64,000 bases of DNA from NCBI GenBank assembly GCA_963736305.1, contig CAVTOD010000004.1, forward strand, positions 62,001 through 126,000. Direction: 5' to 3'. Each line of letters opens with the position of its first letter. Position 1 is the stretch's first letter. The DNA is from DASUPK01 sp963736305 (GTDB lineage: Bacteria > Actinomycetota > Thermoleophilia > Solirubrobacterales > 70-9). The notes under the pieces were generated by a model. That model was not told the origin of the DNA, did not search any database, and saw nothing but the letters and a program-made list of their open reading frames with translations. Positions 50,136-59,438 of this stretch are shown here, one piece after another. The position numbers were made by a program, and so were the translations under genes.

Positions 50136-50684
50136 CTAGTCGCCAGTGGGCGCCGGTGAGATCTCGCCGCGCCCGGCGACCTGCAGGTCCGCCGGCAGGG
50201 AGGCGCCCCAGCGATTCGCGAGCACCTCGAGACGGGTGCGCCAGGCGATGATCGCCGCCCGCTGCTCGTTCTGGAAGTGGGGCAGCTCGTCGAACGCCCG
50301 CATCTTCAGCGCCGCGACCAGCGCGCTCAGGTAGGTGTCCTGGAGGACGAAGGTGTGTGCGTAGGCGTCCTGGGCCGCGCGCATCTCCTCCGGGACTTCC
50401 TCGATCGACGCGATCCGCACCGCGTAGCCTGCAGCCCCACGCTCGATCCGCCCCATCCGCCGTTCGGCCTGCGCGGCGCTCAGGTCGCCGTCGCGGTAGC
50501 CCTCGAGAACCGGATCCGCCTTGTCCAGCAGCTCGTTGATCCCAAGCCGAATCGGCTGAACCTTCGCGACGTAGTCCTCGAGTGCGTGGCGCCGGTCTGT
50601 GGTCGTCGTGTCCGAGCCACAACCCAGCCCGGCCAGCGCGAGCGCGACGGCGACTGCGAGCGCCGTCAGGGTCCGCTTGCTCAT
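50136..50684 (-). CDS. Putative lipoprotein, helical
   Basis: 182 residues. The signal peptide MSKRTLTALAVAVALALAG ends with a lipobox Cys (LAGLGCGSD). The mature part is mostly helical (YVAKVQPIRLGINELLDKAD, then GYRDGDLSAAQAERRMGRIE, SIEEVPEEMRAAQDAYAHTF), like small four-helix surface lipoproteins. Function unknown. The start overlaps the end of the upstream hydrolase gene by 4 bases (ATGA). Confidence 0.75.
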   Translation of the reverse strand: MSKRTLTALAVAVALALAGLGCGSDTTTTDRRHALEDYVAKVQPIRLGINELLDKADPVLEGYRDGDLSAAQAERRMGRIERGAAGYAVRIASIEEVPEEMRAAQDAYAHTFVLQDTYLSALVAALKMRAFDELPHFQNEQRAAIIAWRTRLEVLANRWGASLPADLQVAGRGEISPAPTGD

Positions 50685-51649
50685 CGCGCCAGTATCCCCT
50701 TCGCTCGGGTCAGGGATGACCGGTGGTGACGTGCGGCCGCGACCACTTGCCCGACCATGCGGGCGACCAGGCCGGGCTCGTTGACGGCGATCTGGTGCCC
50801 GCTGCCGATGGCCCGCACGTGCCGGATTCCCGGCTCCAGCCCGGCCAGATAGGCCTGAGCCCGCTTCCAGGTGCGATTCACCAGAGAAGCGAAGCCAGGG
50901 GTGACGCCGGCGGCCACACCGAAGCCACGGCCGTTCGAGAGCACCACCTCCGGCAACCGCCCTGGCGGCCGCCGCCTCAGGCGCATCTCGGCGAAGCTCG
51001 TGTAGAAGTCGACTGACTCGAGGTCCTGGTACATCGCCGCCTCGGCGGAGGGCGACTGCAGGTAGTAGAGGTTGTACCGGGCGAACTGGGCCGGCTTCAT
51101 CAATCCCTCGATCGCCTCCGAGATCGCATCCACCAGAACCAGCCCAGCGACCTCGAAGGGGTAGGCACTTGCGTACTGGCGCGCCACGAGGCCGCCCGTC
51201 GAAGCGCCGACCAGCACGTAGGGCCCGGGGACGCCCGCCGCCAGCAGGAGCTCGTGCAGGTCGGCGACGATCGCGCCCGTCGTGCGCGGCATCGGGACCG
51301 GGTCGCTGCGGCTCGGGAGCTCGCTGCCGAGCAGCGTCCCCGGCCGGTCGTATTCGCACTCCCGGGTGAACGCGCTGACGCGCGGTGCGACGCCGGTTCC
51401 CGAGCCTGCCCGCGAATAGTCCCAGCTGTCCCCTCGACCCCGCAGACCGGACTCGAAGACCACCGTCGGGCTGCCGGCGCCGTGGCACTCCAGGTATATC
51501 CGGCGACCGTCGGGCAGCATCACCGTGCCCGCGAAGTCGCCCGCCGTCGCCACCCCCGATGCCGAGGCGGCGCCTGCGCAGCTCGCCGTCATGGCGCCGG
51601 CGACCGCCATCAGCGACAGGACAAGCGCGATCCAGCGCGTGCCGCGCAT
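50681..51649 (-). CDS. Secreted alpha/beta hydrolase
   Basis: 322 residues. A signal peptide (GTRWIALVLSLMAVAGAMTA, then SCAGAASAS) with a possible lipobox precedes a hydrolase domain: PTVVFESGLRGRGDSWDYS (oxyanion side), nucleophile S150 in YVLVGASTGGLVARQYA, acid in VLVDAISEA and His in GSGHQIAVNEP. Resembles epoxide hydrolase/proline-iminopeptidase-like esterases that act outside the cell. Start at 51649, 11 bases after cinA ends. Confidence 0.82.
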   Translation of the reverse strand: MRGTRWIALVLSLMAVAGAMTASCAGAASASGVATAGDFAGTVMLPDGRRIYLECHGAGSPTVVFESGLRGRGDSWDYSRAGSGTGVAPRVSAFTRECEYDRPGTLLGSELPSRSDPVPMPRTTGAIVADLHELLLAAGVPGPYVLVGASTGGLVARQYASAYPFEVAGLVLVDAISEAIEGLMKPAQFARYNLYYLQSPSAEAAMYQDLESVDFYTSFAEMRLRRRPPGRLPEVVLSNGRGFGVAAGVTPGFASLVNRTWKRAQAYLAGLEPGIRHVRAIGSGHQIAVNEPGLVARMVGQVVAAARHHRSSLTRAKGILAR

Positions 51650-51660
51650 CAGAGAGCCGC

Positions 51661-52938
51661 CTAGCGCGGCGGCTCCCTGCCCTCCAGCAGGTACCTGATC
51701 AGGTGAAGGGCCACGACCACCGAGCGCTCGCGAACGTCGGTGCGGCTGCCCGGCAGGACTGGATCGCGGGCGAGGACCTGCCCGTCGGAGGTCTTGGCGC
51801 AGAAGCAGACATAGCCCACCGGCTTCTCCTCGGTGCCGCCGTCGGGGCCGGCGACACCGGTGACCGCGCAGCCGACGTCCGCGCCGAAGCGCTCGATCGC
51901 CCCGTCGGCCATCGCCTCGGCGACCTCCGGTGAGACGGCGCCCTTGGCCTCGATCAGCCCCGGATCGACTCCGAGGAGCTCCGCCTTCGCCTCGTTCGAG
52001 TAGGCCACGACTCCCCCCGCGAACCACTCAGAGGAACCGGAACGCAGGGTCAGCCGGCCGGCGAGCAGGCCGCCCGTGCAGGACTCCGCGGCGGCGATCG
52101 TGCGATCGCCGAGCAAGCGGAAGACGACCTCCTCGATCGACTCCCCGCTCTCGGTGTAGGTGAACTGCCCGAGCCGCTCCGCCAGGCCGGCCCGGAGCCC
52201 CTCGGCGGCATCCTCGGACCCATCCCGGTGGCGGACGTCGGTGACCAGCTCCCCGCCGCGCAGGCAGGTGGTCACCTCCAGCTGATCGAGCGCCACGCCC
52301 TCGTCGTCGATCTCGCGCAGCGCCTTGGCGAGCTCGGACTCCGGGATCCCGAACATCCGGATCGACATCGTCCGGTAGGGCTCCGCGCGGTCCAGGACCT
52401 CCTGAGCCGGCGGCGCCGCGAGCGCCCGGGGCCACATCTCCTGCAGCTCGCGCGGCGGCCCGGGCAGCACGATCACGACCTGGCCGTTCGCGGGCACCAC
52501 CAGCCCGGGAGCGGTCCCGGCCGGGTCGAGTGCCGTCGCTCCCTCAGGGATCATCGCCTGCTTCCGGTTCGCCTCACGGACGGCCTCGGGGTCGAAGCGA
52601 AGCCGCCGCGCGTAGCGCGCGATGATGTCGGCGATCTTCTGCTCCATCTCCTCGTCGAGGACCAGTTCGCGGCCCGCGAAGCGGCCGACCACCTCGGCGG
52701 TCAGGTCGTCCGCGGTGGGCCCGAGACCGCCGCTCGTGAAGATCAGGTCGAGTCCCCCGTCGCGCATGTGCCGCAGAGCGCCCTCGAGGTCCTCGGGGCG
52801 ATCGCCGACGACGGTGATCTCCGCCACCTCGACGCCGAGATCGGCCAGCTGCTCCGACATCCACGGGCCATTGCGGTCGGTGACGTAGCCGCTCAGCACC
52901 TCGGTGCCGGTGACGAGGATTCCCGCGCGAACACTCAC
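51661..52938 (-). CDS. cinA: CinA family protein (ADP-ribose pyrophosphatase/NMN deamidase)
   Basis: 425 residues. The N-terminal MoCF/COG1058 domain has GILVTGTEVLSGYVTDRNGP and FTSGGLGPTADDLTAEVV. The C-terminal NMN-amidase domain has AAAESCTGGLLAGRLT and AVTGVAGPDGGTEEKPVGYV. It recycles pyridine nucleotide breakdown products and, in some bacteria, is made with recA for transformation. A GTG at 52938 starts the conserved N terminus (SVRAGILVTGTEVLSG); earlier codons have no family likeness. Confidence 0.95.
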   Translation of the reverse strand: MSVRAGILVTGTEVLSGYVTDRNGPWMSEQLADLGVEVAEITVVGDRPEDLEGALRHMRDGGLDLIFTSGGLGPTADDLTAEVVGRFAGRELVLDEEMEQKIADIIARYARRLRFDPEAVREANRKQAMIPEGATALDPAGTAPGLVVPANGQVVIVLPGPPRELQEMWPRALAAPPAQEVLDRAEPYRTMSIRMFGIPESELAKALREIDDEGVALDQLEVTTCLRGGELVTDVRHRDGSEDAAEGLRAGLAERLGQFTYTESGESIEEVVFRLLGDRTIAAAESCTGGLLAGRLTLRSGSSEWFAGGVVAYSNEAKAELLGVDPGLIEAKGAVSPEVAEAMADGAIERFGADVGCAVTGVAGPDGGTEEKPVGYVCFCAKTSDGQVLARDPVLPGSRTDVRERSVVVALHLIRYLLEGREPPR

Positions 52939-52990
52939 GCGGGCATTCTTGCGGGTAGCGGCCGTCCGCCGCCGCCACTGAGGTCTGTCG

Positions 52991-55516
52991 CTACTCGCCG
53001 TCGGCGGGCGCGGCGACCGGCTCGGCGTCTTCCTGCGGCGCCTCGCCCCCACCCAGCACCCGCGGCAGGTCCGCGAGCGAGACGAGGACCTGGCGCGGCT
53101 TTGAGCCCTCGTAGCCGGAGATGATCCCGCGTCGCTCGAGCATGTCGATCAGGCGCCCGGCGCGGGTGTAGCCGACGCGCAGGCGGCGCTGGATCATCGA
53201 GACCGAGGCCGTGCCGCTGTCGACCACGAGCTCGGCGGCCTGATTGAGGAGGTCGTCCGAGTCCGGATCGAAGTCGTCGTCCCCGTCGGCCTCATCCTTG
53301 GTGACCTGAGGCGTCTCGAGCAGCTCCTCGGCGAAGTCGGGCTCGCCCTGGGCTGACCAGTGATCGGTGATCTTGGCGATCTCGTCCTCGGTGATGAACG
53401 CACCCTGGATCCGCTGCATCTTCGAGGTGCCGGCGGGCCGGAAGAGCATGTCCCCCTGGCCGAGCAGGGTCTCCGCCCCGCCCTGGTCCAGGATCACCCG
53501 CGAGTCGACCTGGGAGGAGACCGCGAACGCGATCCGCGACGGGATGTTCACCTTGATCGTGCCGGTGATGATGTCCGTCGAGGGGCGCTGCGTTGCCAGG
53601 AGCAGGTGGATGCCGACCGCTCGTGCCTTCTGCGCCAGGCGGATGATCGCGTCCTCGACCTCGGCGGGCGAGACCATCATCAGGTCCGCGAGCTCGTCGA
53701 TCACGCAGAGGATGTACGGGAGTGGCGCCTCGCCCTCTCGCTCTCGGACCTGGTTGAGCTCGCCCAGGTTGCGCGTCCGGGACTGCTCCATGATCTGGTA
53801 CCGGCTCTCCATCTCGGCGATCAGGTTGTTGAGGACGTTGGCCGCCAGCCGCGGAGAGGTGACGACGGGCGTCAGCAGATGGGGAATCTTCTCGTAGTGG
53901 TTGAGCTCCACCCGCTTCGGGTCGACGAGCACCAACCGCACCTCGTTGGGAGAAGCGTGCAGCAGGATCGAGCTGAGGATCGCGTTGACACTGCCGGACT
54001 TCCCCGAACCGGTGGTGCCCGCGATCAGGGCGTGCGGCATCTTCTGCAGGTCGGTCCAGACGGCGCTGCCGGAGATGTCCTTCCCGAGCCACGCGACGAG
54101 CGGCGATCCGCCCTGCGGTCGGCCACCGTAGATGTCGCCAAGGCGCACGAGACGGCGGCGCTGGTTCGGCACCTCCACGCCGACGGCCTGCTTGCCGGGG
54201 ATCGGCGCCAGGATCCGGATGTCGGTCGAAGCCAGGGCATAGGCGAGGTCGTCCTTCAGCTGGGTGATCTTCGAGACCTTGGTGCCCGGAGCGAGCTTGA
54301 GCTCGTAGCGGCTCACATGCGGTCCGGTGACGGTGCCGACGATCTTGGCCTCCACGCCGAAGTGGCCGAGGGTCTCCAGCAGGTTGCGCGCGATCGCCTC
54401 GTGGTCCTGCTTGTCCGGTCCCTTGTCGGGGGCTCCGCGCTCGAGGACCTGCTCGGCGACCGGCGGCGTGTAGTCGATCTCCTCGGACTCGGTGACCCCG
54501 CCGCGCTTCTCTCCCATCGGGGTGAGCTTCGCGGGCGGCTCAGGCTCGGCGGCGACCGGCTCTTCGTCGGGGAGGTCGGTCTTCTCGACCCTGATCGTCT
54601 CCTCCTCATTGCCCTCGAGGTCCGCCAGCTCGCTGGTATCCGGCTCGTCGGCGATGCGGACGGCGTCGTCGAAGTTCGCGACCTTCTCCGTCTGCGCCTC
54701 GTCGCCACCCACGATCACCTGGAAGTCATCGCCAGCCGCGACCGGCTCGGGCGGCCCGAAGACCGGCTCGGTGTCCGCGGGGGTCGTGTCGATCAGGTCG
54801 GGGTCCGTGTGGATGCGGCTCTCCTTGATGGCCGTGGCGAAGCCGACCGTGCCCCGCTGCGCGCGTTCGAAGCCCCGCCGCCCGGCGCGGACCATGTCGG
54901 AGACGGAGCGGCCGGTGAGCAGAAGCAGCCCGGAGACCAGAAGGAGTACCGCGATGATCTGGGCGCCAAGGCGCTGGAAGAGGGTCGTCGTCGCCCAGTA
55001 GAGGACCTCGCCGAGGCCGCCGCCGTGATGCGGGAAGAAGCTGGGATCGAAGAGGCCCTTGCGCACGCCCTCGGGGCCGATTCCGGCGGTCTGCGCGGCG
55101 AGCGCCAGCAGCAATCCGCAAGCGATCGCGATCACGCCGATCGCGACCGACTTCGGGGAGGGCAGGAACGGCCTCAGGATGAGCCCGACGCCGGCAAGCC
55201 CGAGGGCAACCGGCACCACGATCCCGCCGGCCCCGACCGCGTAGTCGAGCGCCGTCTCGGAGCCGTTGCCGACCGTGCCTCCATTCCAGCCCAGGTAGAT
55301 GACGTACCCCAGATAGACCGCCAGTCCGATGCAGCAGAGGCCGGCCAAATCGAGGCGGCGCTGCATCACCTCCGGCGAGGTCCGGCCACGGGCGCGCCGG
55401 CGAGCGTTGGCGCGCGGGCGAGCACCGCCCTTGCGCTTTTGCGCTCGGGCAGGCTGTCTCTTGCGCTTGGGCGGATCTCGCCGCTCAGGCGCGCCGAAAA
55501 TGCGGTCTGCAAGCAT
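52991..55516 (-). CDS. ftsK: DNA translocase FtsK/SpoIIIE
   Basis: 841 residues. A basic N terminus (PPKRKRQPARAQKRKGG) and four membrane helices (about 55-200) are followed by an acidic linker (about 230-370) and the motor: Walker A GTTGSGKSGSVNAIL near 500, Walker B YILCVIDELADLMM, and at the end the gamma winged helix (SVSMIQRRLRVGYTRAGRLI) that reads KOPS-like DNA signals. It pumps chromosome ends through the septum at division. Start at the ATG at 55516, divergent from the response regulator. The tail ends EDAEPVAAPADGE. Confidence 0.96.
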   Translation of the reverse strand: MLADRIFGAPERRDPPKRKRQPARAQKRKGGARPRANARRRARGRTSPEVMQRRLDLAGLCCIGLAVYLGYVIYLGWNGGTVGNGSETALDYAVGAGGIVVPVALGLAGVGLILRPFLPSPKSVAIGVIAIACGLLLALAAQTAGIGPEGVRKGLFDPSFFPHHGGGLGEVLYWATTTLFQRLGAQIIAVLLLVSGLLLLTGRSVSDMVRAGRRGFERAQRGTVGFATAIKESRIHTDPDLIDTTPADTEPVFGPPEPVAAGDDFQVIVGGDEAQTEKVANFDDAVRIADEPDTSELADLEGNEEETIRVEKTDLPDEEPVAAEPEPPAKLTPMGEKRGGVTESEEIDYTPPVAEQVLERGAPDKGPDKQDHEAIARNLLETLGHFGVEAKIVGTVTGPHVSRYELKLAPGTKVSKITQLKDDLAYALASTDIRILAPIPGKQAVGVEVPNQRRRLVRLGDIYGGRPQGGSPLVAWLGKDISGSAVWTDLQKMPHALIAGTTGSGKSGSVNAILSSILLHASPNEVRLVLVDPKRVELNHYEKIPHLLTPVVTSPRLAANVLNNLIAEMESRYQIMEQSRTRNLGELNQVREREGEAPLPYILCVIDELADLMMVSPAEVEDAIIRLAQKARAVGIHLLLATQRPSTDIITGTIKVNIPSRIAFAVSSQVDSRVILDQGGAETLLGQGDMLFRPAGTSKMQRIQGAFITEDEIAKITDHWSAQGEPDFAEELLETPQVTKDEADGDDDFDPDSDDLLNQAAELVVDSGTASVSMIQRRLRVGYTRAGRLIDMLERRGIISGYEGSKPRQVLVSLADLPRVLGGGEAPQEDAEPVAAPADGE

Positions 55517-55631
55517 CCGCCCACCTGATTCGACGCCTGAGCCCCCTCCCCTGCCAGGCATGAGCTCGCGTCTAAACGTTCCCTCAAGGCCGCTTGGGAG
55601 CGACGAATTCACATCTACCCTTGAGGTGGTG

Positions 55632-56324
55632 ATGGAGCAGGCCACAGCCTCCGCCCGCGTGCTCGTCGTCGAGGACGACGAGGCGATCGCGGACGTCCTG
55701 CGGCGCTCGCTGCGCGCGGAGGGCCACGAGGTCCGCAGCGCCGGCGACGGCGCGGAGGCCCTGACCGCCGCCGAGCAGTTCAGCCCGGATTTGGTCGTGC
55801 TCGACCTGGGTCTCCCCCGCCTCGACGGCATGGAGGTTTGCCGGCGCCTGCGCGCCGAGAGCGACGTGCCGATCCTGATCCTCACCGCCCGGACCGAGAC
55901 CGAGGACCGAGTCGAGGGCCTCGACACGGGTGCCGACGACTACCTGCCGAAGCCCTTCGAGCGCTCGGAGCTGCTCGCCCGGATCCGCGCCCTGCTGCGA
56001 CGCCGTCCGCCGCGGGGCAGCGCCTCGATCGTGGTAGGGGACCTGCTGATCAACCCGGACACGCGCGAGGTGAAGCGCGGCGAGCGCGAGATCGAGCTGA
56101 CCAACCGCGAGTTCGAGCTGCTCGAGTACCTGGCCCACAACCAGAAGCTCGTGGTCTCCCGCGAGCGGCTGCTCGAGGACGTCTGGGGCTATGACCCCTT
56201 CGAGCAGACGAACACGATCGACGTCTTCATCTCCAACCTTCGGCGCAAGCTCGAATCAGGGGGCGAGCCGCGACTCCTTCACACCAAGCGAGGCGCGGGC
56301 TATGTGCTGAAGGGCGCCACGTGA
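55632..56324 (+). CDS. OmpR-family response regulator
   Basis: 230 residues. The receiver domain holds E14/D15/D16 (LVVEDDEAIAD), the phosphorylated D58 in VVLDLGLPRLDG, T86 and K107 in YLPKPFERSE. The winged-helix effector follows (LTNREFELLEYLAHNQKLVV, then IDVFISNLRRKLE and TKRGAGYVL). It resembles MprA-type regulators. The stop overlaps the kinase start (GTGA). Confidence 0.94.
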   Translation: MEQATASARVLVVEDDEAIADVLRRSLRAEGHEVRSAGDGAEALTAAEQFSPDLVVLDLGLPRLDGMEVCRRLRAESDVPILILTARTETEDRVEGLDTGADDYLPKPFERSELLARIRALLRRRPPRGSASIVVGDLLINPDTREVKRGEREIELTNREFELLEYLAHNQKLVVSRERLLEDVWGYDPFEQTNTIDVFISNLRRKLESGGEPRLLHTKRGAGYVLKGAT

Positions 56325-57817
56325 GCTGGATCCGCAGCAGGAAGCTCCCTCTCTTCGAGCGCATCCCGGTCCGGTGGCGGATCGCCATCACCACCGCCGG
56401 CCTGACCCTCCTCATCCTGGTGTGCTTCGCCCTCGTCCTCGGCCAGGTCGTCGGCACCCGGATCCGCAGCGACTTCCGCGAGGAGCTCCGCAGCGCGGCG
56501 CGCTCGCTCGCCGCGGAGACAAGGGTCAGCAATGATCCCGTGGCCGGCCTGGTCATCAGGCGCAGCCCCGACCTCAGGGCCTTCGCGCTGCCCGAGGACG
56601 CGGTGATCACCGTCCTAGATCAGAGCGGCATCCCGCTCGCGGCCACCAATCCGGCTGTCCACCTCGGGCGCCCCACGTCGGGCATCCACCAGGTGGGCAG
56701 CCTGAGCGTCGCGACCCAGCCGGTGATCGCGGTCGACTCCCTCCCGGCCTACGTCCAGTACGCGCGACCAAGCTCGGGGGTGAACGACACGGTTGCGCGC
56801 CTCTGGTACTTCCTCGGAGCGGGCGTGCTCGGCGGCACCCTGCTGGCTCTGCTCGCCGGGCTCGCTGTCGCGGACCGGGCGATGAGGCCGGTGAAGGCGC
56901 TGACCGGGCTCGCTCGCCAGATCACAAGCACCCGCGACCCCTCGAGGCGCATCCCGGTGCCGGACACCGACGACGAGGTCGGCGAGCTCGCGCGGACGAT
57001 GGACGGGATGCTCCAGGCACTGGACGAGGCACACTCGGAGCGGGAGCAGTCGCTTGAGCGCCAGCGGGAGTTCGTCGCCGACGCCTCGCACGAGCTCCGC
57101 ACCCCCCTGACCAGCATCCACGCGAACCTGGAGCTTCTACAGGCTGCCGCCGTCGGATCCGAGGACGACCGCCACGCCGTCGACTCCGCCCTCTCCTCGA
57201 CGAAGCGCATGTCAGGGTTGGTCTCCGACCTCCTGCTGCTGGCCCGTGCCGACGCCGGCCGACGGGCCGCGACCAAGGACCTCGACCTCGCCGCGATCGC
57301 CGCGGGGGCGCTGGAGGAGGTCCAGCCGCTCGCGGGCACCCGCCGCATCGAGCCCCACCTCGACGGGCCGCTGTCCCTCGAAGGCAATCCGGACGAACTC
57401 CACCGGCTGATCCGCAACCTCCTCGAGAACGCCGTCCGGCACACGCCCGAGAAGACGACCATCGAGCTCACCGCCCGCCGCAACGGAGACGAGGCGCTCC
57501 TCGAGGTACTCGACGACGGCCCCGGGATCCCGCCCGAGATGGAAGATCAGGTCTTCGATCGCTTCGTGCGGGGAGACGGCCCGGCCGACACGGCCGGCGG
57601 CGGAGGAAGCGGACTCGGCCTGGCGATCGTGCGGGCCGTCGCCGAGGCGCATGGAGGCTCTGTTTCCGCCGGGCGCAGCACCTACGGCGGGGCTCGGTTC
57701 TCGGTTCGCCTGCCGGTCAAAGCTTTAGCAAACGTTCAAGAACAGCTCATAGATTCACCAATGGACGAGACACCTCGCCGTGGAGCGAAACCCCACACAC
57801 CACGGCGAGACCGCTGA
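56321..57817 (+). CDS. Sensor histidine kinase (partner of the upstream regulator)
   Basis: 498 residues from a GTG. Two membrane helices (about 23-45 and 163-185) enclose an extracytoplasmic sensor of about 120 residues. A HAMP domain (ADRAMRPVKALTGLARQITS) leads to the dimerisation helix with the phospho-His near 256 (ASHELRTPLTSIHANLELLQ) and the ATPase domain: NLLENAVRHT, DDGPGIPPEME, GGSGLGLAIV. The C-terminal tail after KAL is encoded across a 10-bp hairpin (57774-57809). The signal sensed is unknown. Confidence 0.94.
   Translation: MSWIRSRKLPLFERIPVRWRIAITTAGLTLLILVCFALVLGQVVGTRIRSDFREELRSAARSLAAETRVSNDPVAGLVIRRSPDLRAFALPEDAVITVLDQSGIPLAATNPAVHLGRPTSGIHQVGSLSVATQPVIAVDSLPAYVQYARPSSGVNDTVARLWYFLGAGVLGGTLLALLAGLAVADRAMRPVKALTGLARQITSTRDPSRRIPVPDTDDEVGELARTMDGMLQALDEAHSEREQSLERQREFVADASHELRTPLTSIHANLELLQAAAVGSEDDRHAVDSALSSTKRMSGLVSDLLLLARADAGRRAATKDLDLAAIAAGALEEVQPLAGTRRIEPHLDGPLSLEGNPDELHRLIRNLLENAVRHTPEKTTIELTARRNGDEALLEVLDDGPGIPPEMEDQVFDRFVRGDGPADTAGGGGSGLGLAIVRAVAEAHGGSVSAGRSTYGGARFSVRLPVKALANVQEQLIDSPMDETPRRGAKPHTPRRDR
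57774..57809 (+). other. Hairpin at the end of the histidine kinase gene
   Basis: Perfect 10-bp stem CTCGCCGTGG (57774-57783) / CCACGGCGAG (57800-57809) with a 16-base loop, inside the last codons and 28 bases before the terminator. It could slow polymerase or protect the mRNA end. Confidence 0.5.
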
Positions 57818-57837
57818 GGCCTTCGGGCCAAGGCATC

Positions 57838-57884
57838 GCCCCCGGTGGTCGCCCCTCCCTCGACCACCGGGGGCTCTTTCTTTT
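57838..57884 (+). terminator. Strong Rho-independent terminator of the two-component operon
   Basis: Perfect 14-bp stem GCCCCCGGTGGTCG (57838-57851) / CGACCACCGGGGGC (57861-57874), loop CCCCTCCCT, followed by TCTTTCTTTT. It ends right at the stop codon of the convergent NTF2-like gene. Confidence 0.93.
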
Positions 57885-58313
57885 CTAGAGGCCTGCGGCG
57901 GCGAGCGCGCCGTCGCGATCGAGGCGGTAGTGCGACTCGGCGAAGAGCTCGTCCTCGAAGCGGTGGACGCCGGTGAACTCGATCTGATTCGGAGGGTCCA
58001 CTCGGCCGCGCTCGAGGACCCCGCGGTAGTGGGCGATGACCCACATCTCGTGGCTGACGATGTTGCCGACCGAGACCTCGATGCCCCGGAAGAGCTGAAA
58101 GACGCGCTGGTATTCGCGGATGCTCTCGTCCGGGCCGATGAAGGGCCCCGGCTCGGGCCAGATCTCGAGCGGCGTCATTACCGCATTCGCCGCGATCAGC
58201 GGGCGGAGTCGCTCCCAATCCCCGCTGTCGAAGCAGTCGAACGCCTCGCGGACGAGGTGGACATACTTGACGTACCCCCGGCGGACTGTCACCCGCTCAA
58301 GGCTAAACACCAA
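57885..58313 (-). CDS. SnoaL/NTF2-like protein
   Basis: 142 residues; the NTF2-like cone begins after a polar start (YVKYVHLVREAFDCFDSGDW), with FIGPDESIREYQRVFQLFRG and the closing ALAAAGL. More diverged than the three MSQE-type paralogues in the window. Start uncertain: an ATG at 58313 is used, but an in-frame GTG eight codons later would also work. It is divergent from the PLD gene. Confidence 0.75.
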   Translation of the reverse strand: MVFSLERVTVRRGYVKYVHLVREAFDCFDSGDWERLRPLIAANAVMTPLEIWPEPGPFIGPDESIREYQRVFQLFRGIEVSVGNIVSHEMWVIAHYRGVLERGRVDPPNQIEFTGVHRFEDELFAESHYRLDRDGALAAAGL

Positions 58314-58340
58314 AGAAGTCGCCGGCGCCAGTCCGATCCT

Positions 58341-59438
58341 GTGGAACCGATCGAAATCCTCACCCTGACGGACGGCGGCCAGTCCGCCGAAGACGTGGCG
58401 CGCCGGGTCGCGGGCTTTTTAGGACCCGCCAATTCGGTTATCGAGCTGGCGCTCTACGACGTTCGCCTGCCGGACCCCACCGGGTCGATCGTCGCCGATG
58501 AGCTGCGGGCCGCCAGCGCGCGGGGCGTCGCCGTGCGGCTCCTCTACAACGTCGACTCGGGCAGGCCGTCCGAGCTCCACCCTCCCCCTCGCACGCGACC
58601 CGACATCCTGGCCGAGCTGCCGATCGACGCACGCCCGGTGCCGGGGATTCCGGACTTGATGCACCACAAGTACGCGGTCAGGGACGGCGAGGCGGTCTGG
58701 GCGGGCTCCGCGAACTGGACGGTGGACTCTTGGACGCGGCAGGAGAACGTGCTCGCGATCGTCGAGAGCCCCGAGATCGCCGCGCACTTCCGGCAGAACT
58801 TCGAGGAGCTCTGGTCGCGTCCCGAGGTCGACCGCAGCGGCAGAGTCGAACCCGAGCCCGTCGACGTCGGCGGGGTTCAGGTGACGGCCTGGTTCACGCC
58901 CGGCCACGGCGAGCAGCTCTCGCAGCGGATCGCGACGGCGATCGGCGCGTCGCGAAGCCGGGTGCGGATCGCATCCCCCGTGATCACCTCCGGCCCAATC
59001 CTGGGCACGCTCGCCGAGCTGGCCGACAAGGGAGGGCGCGACATCGCCGGGGTGGTCGACGGACCGCAGACGAAGACCGTCTTTCACCAGTGGGCCGAGA
59101 ACGGCCACACGGCCTGGAAGATCCCCCTGCTGTCGGCGACCCTCAGCAAGCTGCCCTTCTCGGCAAAGCCGTCGACGCCGTGGACGCCGGATTCGAAGGT
59201 CCACGACTTCATGCACGCCAAGGTGACCGTCGCGGACGACGTCATCTTCCTCGGGTCCTTCAACCTCTCGCGTTCGGGCGAGCAGAACGCCGAGTCCGTG
59301 CTCGAGATCCACGATGGCGAGCTGGCGGACCGTCTGGCGAAGTTCGTGGACGAGGTTCGCGGTCGCTACCCGGAGGCGCGCATCCCCGAGAGCAGCCGGG
59401 ACATCACGTCGGCGACCCCATCGGCCAGCTCGGCCTGA
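58341..59438 (+). CDS. Phospholipase D superfamily protein
   Basis: 365 residues from a GTG at 58341 (EPIEILTLTDGGQSAEDVA). Two HKD motifs are complete: H108-x-K110-x4-D115 in LMHHKYAVRDGEAVWAGSAN and H292-x-K294-x4-D299 in FMHAKVTVADDVIFLGSFN. The family includes cardiolipin synthases, phospholipases and nucleases that go through a phospho-His intermediate. No signal peptide or membrane helix is visible, which speaks against cardiolipin synthase. Its last 73 bases overlap the convergent LOG-family gene. Confidence 0.9.
   Translation: MEPIEILTLTDGGQSAEDVARRVAGFLGPANSVIELALYDVRLPDPTGSIVADELRAASARGVAVRLLYNVDSGRPSELHPPPRTRPDILAELPIDARPVPGIPDLMHHKYAVRDGEAVWAGSANWTVDSWTRQENVLAIVESPEIAAHFRQNFEELWSRPEVDRSGRVEPEPVDVGGVQVTAWFTPGHGEQLSQRIATAIGASRSRVRIASPVITSGPILGTLAELADKGGRDIAGVVDGPQTKTVFHQWAENGHTAWKIPLLSATLSKLPFSAKPSTPWTPDSKVHDFMHAKVTVADDVIFLGSFNLSRSGEQNAESVLEIHDGELADRLAKFVDEVRGRYPEARIPESSRDITSATPSASSA

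Noticed and set aside
53360..55528. 722-codon open frame on the plus strand opposite ftsK
   Set aside because: Same antisense effect of high GC; composition is Arg/Asp/Leu-rich without motifs, and ftsK is certain.
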